NCBI GenBank assembly: GCA_035371485.1
Contig: DAOOWV010000001.1
Coordinates: 6,415 to 70,414, forward strand
Length of the DNA: 64,000 nucleotides
Direction: 5' to 3'
DNA from: DAOOWV01 sp035371485
GTDB lineage: Bacteria; Patescibacteriota; Dojkabacteria; JAFGLO01
Shown here piece by piece: positions 27,001 to 34,490 of the stretch; the first letter of the stretch is position 1, and each line of letters starts with the position of its first letter. A model generated the notes under the pieces. It was given only the letters and a program-made list of their open reading frames with translations, had not been told where the DNA came from and did not search any database. A program made the position numbers and the translations under genes.

Positions 27001-27615
27001 ATTGATATCGATAAATATTCTACTGTAAAAAAATATCTCTTAACATTTGGTAAAGATAGACTTGCACAAGAAGGCAAAAAATTAGCAGATGGCACTACCT
27101 CAAGAAAGAAGACTGGTAATAAATGGTTCGAAACACAGGATCAAATTGCCTACTATCCTGAATTTGAGAAAGAGAAAGTGGTGTGGCAAGAGATAGTAAG
27201 AGAATCTCAATTTCATCTAGATAAAGAATCTGTCTATATTGAGGCGACTGGTTTTATAATGACAGGTTCAAATATTGAGTATATTTGTGCATACCTGAAT
27301 TCAAATCCGGGCAACTTTTTTTTTAGAAAATGGTATTCCGGAGGTGGGTTAGGAGAAAATGGTTATAGATATAAAAAGGCTTTTCTTGAAAATTTACCTA
27401 TTACTCCCATAACATCGTCTAACCAAACTTGTATTAAACAAATAGAATCACTTGTCGATCAAATTCTCGCCATTACCAAATCCGCCGATTATCTCAATAA
27501 TCCTGACAAGCAAGCCAAAGTCAAAGAATTTGAAAAACAGATTGATGAGCTAGTTTATAAACTCTACGATCTGACGCCAGAGGAGATAAAGATTGTGGAA
27601 GGAAAAAATATTTAA
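24010..27615 (+). CDS. N6-adenine DNA methyltransferase, Eco57I/PglX-like, with target recognition domain
   Basis: The 1201-residue protein contains SAM-binding motif I D-P-A-I-G-S-G-A-F (about residue 485) and catalytic motif IV N-P-P-Y, so it methylates adenine N6. Residues 1-240 form an N-terminal domain with D-W-R-F-S-F-V-K that I cannot assign; a nuclease function there is possible but not shown. A charged coiled-coil insert (about 595-720) separates motif I from N-P-P-Y. The C-terminal region with I-L-R-G-R-D-I-K-R-Y resembles TaqI-type specificity domains. Partner of the adjacent helicase-nuclease: self DNA would be marked by this enzyme. Confidence 0.88.
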   Translation: MDKAKEIIKNTFENAFEFEQFTYFSKNLLKEVEKSSTDLIPNQQIKESYQPYINYYRRIWKYVDPNGKVIDVIAIFLKKESTFEARTFQRNFVLDYLKKREKDGVLAAFIHPDQSDWRFSFVKLEFEIKRDPVTGKIKDIEKATSAKRYSYLVGENENSHTAQSQLVKLLEDDENNPTLEEIEQAFGIETVTKEFFTKYKELFHAVEEALKQILKNDPKVKKDFDEKEIDTVDFAKKLLGQIVFLYFLQKKGWFGVERDKAWGTGSKTFLRDLHERKLVDYTNFFNDILEPLFYEALARERDDNFYSKFNCKIPFLNGGLFDPLNNYDWVHTDIKLPNDLFSNGKETKEGDIGDGILDVFDRYNFTVKEDEPLEKEVAIDPEMLGKVFENMLEAKDRKSKGTYYTPREIVHYMCQESLINYLATELEGLVSKKSLEYLIKESEGFLQYEEARTSGSNYDKKMPDEVEEHAFEIDNKLSDIKVCDPAIGSGAFPVGMMNEIVKVRSLLTTYLKDKKERSSYDFKRHAIANSLYGVDIDPGAVEIAKLRLWLSLIVDETDIKNIKPLPNLDYKIMQGNSLLEEYEGIKLFDESLIADTKSKQQDIERLKEEQSILQKEYIELHSVNKLTQNEKARIESRLKDIAKQLRLLNGFDTIKFENKNLFQTINVAKEKARMLQQLQKEYFKVSQKSEKDSIKKEIDELIWDLIKTTVRQEGKEEKLKEIEKIKKSNTRPFFLWHLNFAEVFQSKGGFDVVIGNPPYVQLQKAYDNSKKYADLYKNSNLETFDRTGDIYCLFYEKGIQLLKTNAILAYITSNKWMRAGYGEKLRRFFIRQNPLQLIDLGPSVFENATVDTNILVIKKIDYDGQSDFSLQALTYKNKEKDIVKSLKENGVTLTKLASDGWFIGTKEEIALKEKIERIGIPLKDWDVKIYRGILTGLNEAFIIDSKKREEILANCKDEDERKRTEDIIKPILRGRDIKRYYYEWAGLWVIATFPSLKIDIDKYSTVKKYLLTFGKDRLAQEGKKLADGTTSRKKTGNKWFETQDQIAYYPEFEKEKVVWQEIVRESQFHLDKESVYIEATGFIMTGSNIEYICAYLNSNPGNFFFRKWYSGGGLGENGYRYKKAFLENLPITPITSSNQTCIKQIESLVDQILAITKSADYLNNPDKQAKVKEFEKQIDELVYKLYDLTPEEIKIVEGKNI

Positions 27616-27639
27616 TTTTATATAAATGGGTAAATCTAT

Positions 27640-28587
27640 ATGAAAAAAACACTATCTAAATTAACTAAAATCGATTTGCGAGATGTATGGGGACATGAGG
27701 CTCTGGATTTTACAAAATGGCTTGCTGAACAGGAAAATTTGGATTTATTAAGTGATGAGATTGGTGTAAATATCAAACTTGTGCAAACCGAGGCAAATGT
27801 AGGAAAGTTTAACGTTGATATATTAGCCGAAGAAGAAGGAACTGGTAGAAAAATAATAATTGAAAATCAACTCGAAGATACAAATCATGATCATTTAGGA
27901 AAAATTATTACATATGCTTCGGGATACGACGCCGAGTTAATTTTATGGGTAGTAAGAGACTATCGTGAAGAACATCAAAAAGCTATTGATTGGCTGAATG
28001 AACACACGGATGAAAATATTGGGTTCTTTTTGATACAAGTTGAACTGTGGCAAATTGAGAATTCAAACCCTGCACCTAAGTTTGAAATTGTTGTAAGCCC
28101 TAATGAATGGGCAAAAGCAATTAAAGGCTATCCATCAAATAACGATCTTACCAACACAAAACTTCAACAACTAGAATTTTGGACTAGGTTTAAAAAATAT
28201 GTTGAACAAAACAATAAAAAAATCAGATTACAAACACCTAGACCTCAAAATTGGTATGACGTTACAATGGGTTTTTCAGAAGCTCATATTGGACTTACAA
28301 TAAACACAAGAGACAATCTAATTGGATGTGAGCTTTATATCCCAGATAACAAGATTTTATTTGAATTTCTTAAAAATAATATAACCGATATTGAATTGTC
28401 AATTGGAACTAAACTTGATTGGAACGATGCAAATAAAGCATCTATGGTGAAGATAAAAGCACCAGCGGATGATTTATTTAATCAAGAAAAACAAGAAGAA
28501 TATTTCAAGTGGCTTTTAGATCAAACAATACTTTTTTCAAAAGTATTTGGGAAATACATACAAGAATTTAAAAAGAATAAAATGTAA
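27640..28587 (+). CDS. DUF4268-type protein with PD-(D/E)XK-like nuclease core
   Basis: The 315-residue protein starts 24 nt after the methyltransferase gene. Residues about 45-120 contain V-D-I-L-A...I-I-I-E-N-Q and a later I-T-Y-A-S segment, the Asp...Glu-x-Gln pattern of PD-(D/E)XK-fold nucleases, followed by an alpha/beta C-terminal half of the DUF4268 type ending in a helix with F-S-K-V-F-G-K-Y. It is probably a second effector or a DNA-end sensor of the same module. The nuclease assignment rests on motif reading only. Downstream sequence is degenerate. Confidence 0.72.
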   Translation: MKKTLSKLTKIDLRDVWGHEALDFTKWLAEQENLDLLSDEIGVNIKLVQTEANVGKFNVDILAEEEGTGRKIIIENQLEDTNHDHLGKIITYASGYDAELILWVVRDYREEHQKAIDWLNEHTDENIGFFLIQVELWQIENSNPAPKFEIVVSPNEWAKAIKGYPSNNDLTNTKLQQLEFWTRFKKYVEQNNKKIRLQTPRPQNWYDVTMGFSEAHIGLTINTRDNLIGCELYIPDNKILFEFLKNNITDIELSIGTKLDWNDANKASMVKIKAPADDLFNQEKQEEYFKWLLDQTILFSKVFGKYIQEFKKNKM

Positions 28588-28824
28588 ATTGTTATTAGAA
28601 TGTTCCCCCTGAGTTATTCTCTAAATTCCAAACTGCATTTTATCAAGATCCAATTGATGCAGTATATAAAGCATTAGGAGTTGAATAAATTAATTCTAAA
28701 TTAAAAACTGTGTCCAAACTAATAACTCTAGACCAAAAACTTAAAAAAGTATTAATCAACAAAGCCGAACTCGAAAATTAGGTAGTCTTTAACTATTTTA
28801 ATAACCTCCCTGAAAGCGAGAGAG
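28588..28824 (+). pseudogene. Degenerate coding remnants downstream of the defence module
   Basis: Short open stretches in different frames survive, for example one reading A-F-Y-Q-D-P-I-D-A-V-Y-K-A-L-G-V-E then stop, and one reading K-L-K-K-V-L-I-N-K-A-E-L then stop then N-Y-F-N-N-L-P-E-S-E-R-D. They look like pieces of former coding sequence but I cannot name the gene. Confidence 0.4.
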
Positions 28825-28956
28825 ATGAAAAATTCTTCAAAGCCTAGGTATATAGGGCATTGGGGTAATGGAGACTATGAAGTAAAACTTGAAAGTGAAG
28901 ATAAATTGGAAGCGATCTTTGCGCTTATTAAGCAAAGCTATGATCAAAACAAATAA
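28825..28956 (+). pseudogene. DUF5655-like C-terminal fragment
   Basis: A 43-codon open frame encodes Y-I-G-H-W-G-N-G-D-Y-E-V and a final L-I-K-Q-S-Y-D, which resembles the end of the DUF5655 domain, a module often attached to restriction-like or DUF91/DUF4268-type proteins. An ATG is available at 28825, but the normal N-terminal part is missing or out of frame, so I call it a remnant. It may derive from a fourth component of the neighbouring system. Confidence 0.4.
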
Positions 28957-29453
28957 TTTATAAGTTAAGCCAAGAAATTGTTATTAATTATAAAAACAGT
29001 AAGGAACAAACTGAAGAAGTTCTAAAGAAAATTGGAGGAAAGGAAAAAGGAATTATAATTCAAGCCGATATTTCATTGGAAAGTGAGGTTAAAAAACTTG
29101 TACAAGATACTATTAAAAGTTATGGTACTATTGATATTTTAATTAATAATGCTGGGAAAATTATTCGTCCAGGAGATTGGAATTGTAATGAATCTGTATG
29201 GCAAAAAACTATTGATGTGAACTTGAAAAGTATGTGGCTTGTAACGAAAGCAGTTGCACCTAGCAATGTTATGACCGATATGACAAAATCTGCAGGAGAA
29301 GAATTAATTGAAAAATTTAAACAAAGTACACCGCTTAAAAGAACTGCTGAACCAGAAGAATTAGCTAGTGCAATTTTATTTTTAGCTAGTGATGAAGCAA
29401 GCTATATTACAGGAGAAGTGTTAGTTGTAGATGGAGGTTACACATTAAAATAG
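28956..29453 (+). pseudogene. Short-chain dehydrogenase/reductase, truncated and internally deleted
   Basis: The frame reads V-I-N-Y-K-N-S, A-D-I-S, I-D-I-L-I-N-N-A-G and the typical C-terminus F-L-A-S-D-E-A-S-Y-I-T-G...D-G-G-Y, all SDR landmarks. The N-terminal cofactor motif T-G-x3-G-I-G is absent. After A-V-A-P the sequence jumps to N-V-M-T-D-M, deleting about 70 residues that should include the catalytic Ser, Tyr and Lys. The gene therefore cannot encode a working reductase. The internal deletion is in frame, so the remainder stays open. Confidence 0.8.
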
Positions 29454-29491
29454 TATATAGAATATATATAATTGACTTTCATTAAAAAACC

Positions 29492-30288
29492 ATGAAACTT
29501 ATAAATATAAATGTAGGAATTAAAATTGATAATTCTGAAAAGTTAGGAGAATTTCTTGAAGAATATGGTGCTGATATTATAGCTTTGCAAGAAATAGTAA
29601 GGCATTTGGATGAATCTGTTTATTCTGAGTTTCAATCAAAAAGTAAAATTGGAAAAATACTTGAAAACCAATATCCATATGAATTTTTTGGCCCTTTGTG
29701 GATATCTGAAGCAGTTAGAAAGAATGGTCAAATAACTAGGGATTTTGGGGGATTTATTGAACAGGGAAATGAAATAATCTCCAAATTTCCTATACAAAAA
29801 TGCATATAATGAGCATTTCTATAAAACGTATGAATTAGAATTTGATTGGACTAATTGGCAGACAGAAGATCATGCACGAGCTTTAGCGAAAGTTGAGGTA
29901 GTTATTGGAAATAAAGTACTTCAAATATTAAATATTCATGGAATTTGGACAGCAAATAAAAAAAGGGGATGATAGAACTATTAAAGAGTTTCAATTCGTA
30001 GTTGAAACAGCTTTAAAAAAAGATATTCCCACAATAATAACCGGTGATTTTAATTTATCTCCTGAAACAGAATCAATTCAAATAATAAATGAACATTTTT
30101 TTAATCTCATTGATAAGTATAAAATTAAAACAACAAGACCAGTTTTCAAAGATAATATTGAAAAAAGAAATAATGTTGTAGATTATATTTTTGTTAATTC
30201 AGGTATTAAAGTAAATGATTTTGGAGCGATTCAGACAAATATTTCAGACCATCTGCCATTATTTTTAGATTTTGAAATAATTGGCTAG
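29492..30288 (+). pseudogene. Endonuclease/exonuclease/phosphatase-family gene with two +1 frameshifts
   Basis: Three pieces in successive frames together form one EEP-fold hydrolase: N-terminal I-I-A-L-Q-E-I, middle E-F-D-W-T-N-W...L-N-I-H-G-I-W, and C-terminal I-T-G-D-F-N-L-S-P, V-V-D-Y-I-F-V and S-D-H-L-P-L-F. Removing one A from the run at 29796-29800 and one from the run of seven at 29958-29964 restores a continuous frame of 264 residues. All usual metal and catalytic positions I can check remain, so inactivation is recent or the two sites are sequence errors. Confidence 0.82.
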
Positions 30289-30357
30289 AATAACTGGGTA
30301 ATATTTTATATAATCTATAGATGGAGGTTGTTAAATTAAAACCTAATGATTAATAAA

Positions 30358-30830
30358 ATGAAACAAAAACCATATATATTGCTTAGTTCTTGTCTACTTG
30401 ATTTGCATACACAATGGGATGAAGATTGTAAAAGATACGAGGAATTAATAGACCTTGTTAAAGAGGGAAAGGCAGTTTTTTTTGTCCAGAGCAAGGAGGA
30501 GGACTACCTACGCCAAGAATACCTTCTGAGATTGAGAAAGGTAAAACATCTGTAGATGTCTTGAATAATAAAGGTAAAGTAGTGAATAAAAATGGAAATG
30601 ATGTTACAAAGGAATACCTAAAAGGGGCTTACATGGCACTGCAAATTTGTAAACAATTTAATTTAACCGTGGCTATTTTAAAAGAAAAAAGCCCCTCATG
30701 TGGTTCAAGTAAAACCTATGATGGCTCTTTTGAAGGAAATAAAAAAGAGGGAACGGGTTTAACTGCTGAATTGTTGAGACAAAACGGCATAAAGGTCTAT
30801 AGTGAGGATAATTTTCCAAGGGATATATAA
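30358..30830 (+). pseudogene. DUF523-family gene with frameshift
   Basis: The first part gives L-L-S-S-C-L-L, the second K-N-G-N-D-V-T-K-E-Y-L-K-G-A and E-K-S-P-S-C-G-S-S-K-T-Y-D-G-S, both typical of DUF523 proteins. Between them the expected C-P-E-Q-G-G-G-L-P-T-P-R is present but in another frame. The shift lies in the run of eight T near 30476-30483. An extra in-frame ATG exists at 30346. Function of the family is not known. Confidence 0.78.
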
Positions 30831-30902
30831 AATCATAAATACACGAAACGATTATAGTGTTATCGTGTATAATCTGCTATAATTGCCACGTTTATATGAT
30901 GT

Positions 30903-30980
30903 AAGGAGAGATGCTCGCACTTCGTAGCAAGGCTACTACGTAGAGCACCTCACTTGATAAAATCTTTGCGGAGAGATGCC
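30903..30980 (+). repeat. 78-bp tRNA-Ser-associated repeat, right copy
   Basis: Matches 20499-20576 at 74 of 78 positions. The last 11 bases are the first bases of the intact tRNA-Ser(TGA). TATAAT-like boxes lie upstream near 30875-30890, so the repeat may be a transcribed leader of the tRNA. Two of the four differences fall in the outer stem. Confidence 0.85.
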
Positions 30981-31056
30981 TGAGCGGTCGAAAGGACCGG
31001 TCTTGAAAACCGGCGTCACGCTTGCGTGACCGTGGGTTCGAATCCCACTCTCTCCG
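30970..31056 (+). tRNA. tRNA-Ser(TGA)
   Basis: An 87-nt class II tRNA: acceptor GGAGAGA/TCTCTCC, anticodon loop CTTGAAA (anticodon TGA) between CCGGT and ACCGG, variable arm GTCACGC/GCGTGAC, T arm GTGGG/CCCAC. No encoded CCA. It is the right border of the island. Confidence 0.95.
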
Positions 31057-31095
31057 AATGGAGCAAACAAGGAATGAGAACCCTCAAACTCAAAC

Positions 31096-31166
31096 GGGTT
31101 CGCTTGTCCGCCTTGGGCGGGAATCCCATTTACCTTCCGAAACGAAGTGAAGGTAGGCTCTCTCCG
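31096..31166 (+). other. tRNA-Ser 3'-end fragments separated by two inserted hairpins
   Basis: GGGTTCG (31096-31102), GAATCCCA (31121-31128) and CTCTCTCCG (31158-31166) are, in order, pieces of the T arm and acceptor 3' strand of tRNA-Ser. They are separated by an 18-bp segment with the palindrome CCGCC-TT-GGGCGG and a 29-bp segment with ACCTTC...GAAGGT. Remaining sequence up to 31429 holds the larger palindrome listed next and otherwise nothing I recognise. Confidence 0.5.
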
Positions 31167-31186
31167 TTCGTGTGATATTGAACACC

Positions 31187-31267
31187 CCGGTCCGTTCCCT
31201 TTGGGACGCAAATGGTAGGTAGCTACCATTTGACTTAAGTCCTTCAAATGGAAATAAAAGGGACCGG
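31187..31267. repeat. Nested inverted repeat
   Basis: Outer arms CCGGTCC (31187-31193) and GGACCGG (31261-31267) enclose a perfect palindrome with 10-bp arms, CAAATGGTAG (31209-31218) and CTACCATTTG (31223-31232). It could be a structured RNA or a cruciform; no T-tract follows the outer stem, so it is not an obvious terminator. Confidence 0.55.
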
Positions 31268-31429
31268 AACCTTAAAACTTATGCAGGTTCATTTACTCGC
31301 TTCGAGCGTTAATCATATACTCATTCTTATGCCCCTGACTTAAATTAAAATTCTAATAAAGTATATTTATATATTTTTTATTTTATGCTAGTATGAAGTA
31401 ACAAAATAATATATATAGATATATATTGG

Positions 31430-33087
31430 ATGGGAATTCTTAATAATATTAGTAAGAATCTTTCTTCACGTCTTGCAACTATTGCTGTAATTTTATCAAT
31501 TTTTGGTGTTATTACCACATTATTATTTATATATAATCCTTCCTTAATAAATAAAAACAATGATGAGGTCTATTTAAAGGTAAAACTCTAGAGAATTATA
31601 TTAAAGAGGCTATTGCAGAATATAGTGTTAATTTAAATACGGATTCAGTAGGAGAGCAGAGTGAAACAGGAGAGCAGGGAGATAAGGGAAATGTGGGAGA
31701 TACAGGAGCACAAGGAGAAGTAGGAGAGAAAGGTGATACTGGGGATCCAGGTGATTTAAGTTCATACTTAACCATTGCAGGTGCTGCTTCAATATATGAA
31801 CGATTACTCCCAGAAACACCAGTTAATCCTGCCACGAAATTTTTAAATGGGAATAAGGAATGGACTACGATTGCAATAGGTGGCGGTGGATACTCAGCAA
31901 ATCTATATTTTACATCACAAGATTCAGACGTAGAAGGATATAAAGTAGTTTCGTATTCAAGTGAAGCAACAGAAACAGAATTATCAACTACAATATCAAA
32001 TACTGAAGTTTTACTACGAACGTATTTATTTGATTTACCAATAGGTATTACCACCTATGATGCTGGGGTCTGGGTCGCAAACTACAGATGTAGGACATCA
32101 AGAACAACAGGTGATACATACTTAAAGCTTGAAATTTTTGCTAGACATACAAATGGTACAGAGACTACCCTATGGAGTTCATATTCACCAAAATTAGAGA
32201 ACACAGAATTTGAAACCATTAGAAGTGAAAGCAACCAGACCGTATTTACAGTTGATCCAACTGACAGAATGGGAATAAGAATATATGCAAAGACTACTGC
32301 AAACAATATTAAGCTCACTACAGTCATTGGAGGACAAAACGCTTCATATATCACTACACCACTTAGAATTAGACATAACCAATTAAGAGATTATAACGGT
32401 GATGTAGATTATCAGCATATAAACGCTTCTGACAGAACATTATTAACAGATATTCTTAATTGAAATTTACATTCCAATTATGTGTCTCCAACAGATCTAT
32501 CCATAATTACTGGAGCAAATAAAACCTTAGTCCTCGATACTCCGGTATGGGATAATTTGTCACTTGAAACGAGGGTGTTAAGCTTAGCGGGAATAGCAGA
32601 TCCTTTACTTGCAAATTACCAACCAACAGGATCTGGAATAGTTACCAAATTGTATGAGTTTGAAAAAGATGATATTGCGTATTTCATGATTAAAATACCC
32701 CATGAATACAAAATAGGAACTAATATTTATGCACATTTACATTGGACACCGAGCAGTCAGGGTGTAACAGAGTCTGGCCATACTGTAGGCTGGAAGATTG
32801 GATATTCATGGAGTAATGTTGATGACACATTCCCTGCAATGTCTGTAGTTGATTTATCCGATAGTACAGATGGAACAAATGGTATACATCAGAGGACTTC
32901 TGATATACTAATTTCAGGAACCGATAAAGAAATTGATTCAATTATAATAGGGTACATTATTAGAACTGATACGGGAACTGATGATACCTGGGATTCATCA
33001 ACGACTGGCAGTCTTCCGCTGTTACTTAGTGTAGATTTCCGCTATCAAAAGGACACTTTAGGTAGTAGAGAAATAGATACGAAATAA
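31430..33087 (+). pseudogene. Collagen-like, phage-tail-type surface protein with frameshift and in-frame TGA
   Basis: The ATG at 31430 starts a signal-anchor segment (hydrophobic I-A-V-I-L-S-I-F-G-V). A frameshift near 31573-31580 separates it from a frame with about ten Gly-X-Y triplets (G-E-Q...G-D-P-G-D), then a beta-rich region ending R-I-R-H-N-Q-L-R-D-Y-N-G-D-V-D-Y-Q-H-I, as in tail-fibre or baseplate proteins. An in-frame TGA (32461-32463) interrupts it; the same frame continues for about 200 more residues of beta-rich domain with Y-A-H-L-H-W-T-P-S. Collagen-like stems joined to such domains are typical of virion fibres and surface adhesins. Probably a decayed prophage or adhesin gene. 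Confidence 0.65.
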
Positions 33088-33160
33088 TTATTTACTAAAA
33101 GTATAAGATAATATATTTTAAGAATTGACGGACATCTTTTATTTTACATATGCTAAATAG

Positions 33161-33688
33161 ATGAATATAATTATTATCTTTCTTATATCATTTTTAGTTC
33201 TATCTATCCTTGGCTCTCTTGCGCACTTTACTCATGGTTGGTTTAAGAGGGGTGTACTTCTACATATGTTTTCGGCATTGAATGAAAGTACGTGGGAACA
33301 TATGAAAATGTTAATAGCCCCAACAATTATAGTAGGGTTTTTTCAGTACATATTTCTAGACAAAGCATATATAAATTTCTTCAACTCAATCTTAGTTTTA
33401 CTAGTTGTTGAATTAGTTACAATGCCATTGTTATATGAGATACTTAAGAGAATGGTAAAGAAAGTTCACTTTCTTGTTACTATTTTAATATTCTTCCTCT
33501 CCACTATATTTGGGTTAATTGCTGAATATCTGATATTAACTAATGGTGTCGTTATATTACCAGAAATATGGTCTTTGATATTGGCATTATTAATAGTTTG
33601 TATGTTTGCTATATTTTCTTACTATCCTCCTAAAATGTTTCTTTTTAGAGATCCTATCACTGGTGGATATGGAGATTTAGGAAAATAA
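33161..33688 (+). CDS. DUF6512-like integral membrane protein
   Basis: The 175-residue protein has about five transmembrane segments. The motif G-S-L-A-H-F-T-H-G-W, followed by F-S-A-L-N-E-S-T-W-E-H-M-K, matches the DUF6512 family as I remember it; function unknown. The frame is intact, unlike several neighbours. The C-terminus ends F-R-D-P-I-T-G-G-Y-G. No partner is evident. Confidence 0.7.
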   Translation: MNIIIIFLISFLVLSILGSLAHFTHGWFKRGVLLHMFSALNESTWEHMKMLIAPTIIVGFFQYIFLDKAYINFFNSILVLLVVELVTMPLLYEILKRMVKKVHFLVTILIFFLSTIFGLIAEYLILTNGVVILPEIWSLILALLIVCMFAIFSYYPPKMFLFRDPITGGYGDLGK

Positions 33689-33762
33689 ATATTTTTATCT
33701 ATCCGTTTGACATGTTTCTAGGTTTAGTATATAAATAATTAATAATATATTATTATTTATAT

Positions 33763-34257
33763 GTGGCGAAACCTACAAAAAATGCAGCTATTATCTGCAC
33801 AATAGTATCGATTATAGCTTTAATAGGGATAATAATTGGATTGACCAAGGATAGCACCTTAATAATTGTTCTCTCTCTTTTACCTGCAACTGCATATGAG
33901 GTCTATAGAACTGAAGGAGATTCAACACGAACGTCTTCAATTATACTTCTTGTAGTATTGATAGCAGAGATAATATTAATTCTCTTCAATATTAATTTTA
34001 ATCTCGCTGAATATCTTGATACAACAGAGAAGTATATTGGTGGTTATTGGGTACCACTTGGAGAGATAACTGTGCTTGGTCCTACTATTATGGCTGTACT
34101 ATCTGTAATACTCTTTGTAAGGACTAGGGGGATATATACTAGATGGCTAGCAGCTGTAATATTCTTTACATCTTTTGCAATAATATACTCTGTGAGTCCA
34201 CAAATGTTTGGTGAATTAATTAAAAATGCTTTGCAACAAGGTCTAGGAAGGTTATAA
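33763..34257 (+). CDS. Small multi-pass membrane protein, unknown family
   Basis: A GTG start at 33763 gives 164 residues with about five hydrophobic segments (about 8-27, 30-45, 55-75, 100-120, 125-145) and few charged residues. I recognise no family. An overlapping ATG at 33761 is in another frame and quickly closes, so GTG is preferred. There is no Shine-Dalgarno sequence. The gene lies between the DUF6512 gene and a region of decayed sequence. Confidence 0.55.
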   Translation: MAKPTKNAAIICTIVSIIALIGIIIGLTKDSTLIIVLSLLPATAYEVYRTEGDSTRTSSIILLVVLIAEIILILFNINFNLAEYLDTTEKYIGGYWVPLGEITVLGPTIMAVLSVILFVRTRGIYTRWLAAVIFFTSFAIIYSVSPQMFGELIKNALQQGLGRL

Positions 34258-34365
34258 CAATGATATAAAAGAATTAATCATTGTATTCATTTCCTCCCTA
34301 TACATATAACCTTCTTTCTCAAAACAACTATTCAAAGGTATAATCCAATGAGTGATGAATGTCAT
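34252..34365 (-). other. Short open frame, possible gene remnant
   Basis: On the minus strand a frame with T-H-W-I-I-P-L-N-S-C-F-E-K-E-G-Y gives about 37 residues from an ATG at 34365 and is open a little further upstream (to about 34425). Composition looks coding, but no family is recognised. The rest of 34258-34490 shows nothing else. Confidence 0.25.
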
Positions 34366-34490
34366 TATTCCTTCATGAATTGTTTCTGTTACTGTTTTAT
34401 CTTTTGTTAATGATTGACAAAATGTTTAACCACTAGGTGTACAATTCAAGGTCGTTAAAAGACCGCACATAATTCTGTTGAGAAACAGTA

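Noticed and set aside
30936..31247. 103-residue minus-strand open frame across tRNA-Ser(TGA), containing G-E-S-G-I-R-T-H-G-H
   Set aside because: It is the antisense translation of a tRNA-Ser and its flank, a well-known source of spurious proteins.
31660..31760. CRISPR-like or direct-repeat array around the GGAGA-rich stretch
   Set aside because: The periodicity is that of Gly-X-Y codons in a collagen-like protein, with no spacers.
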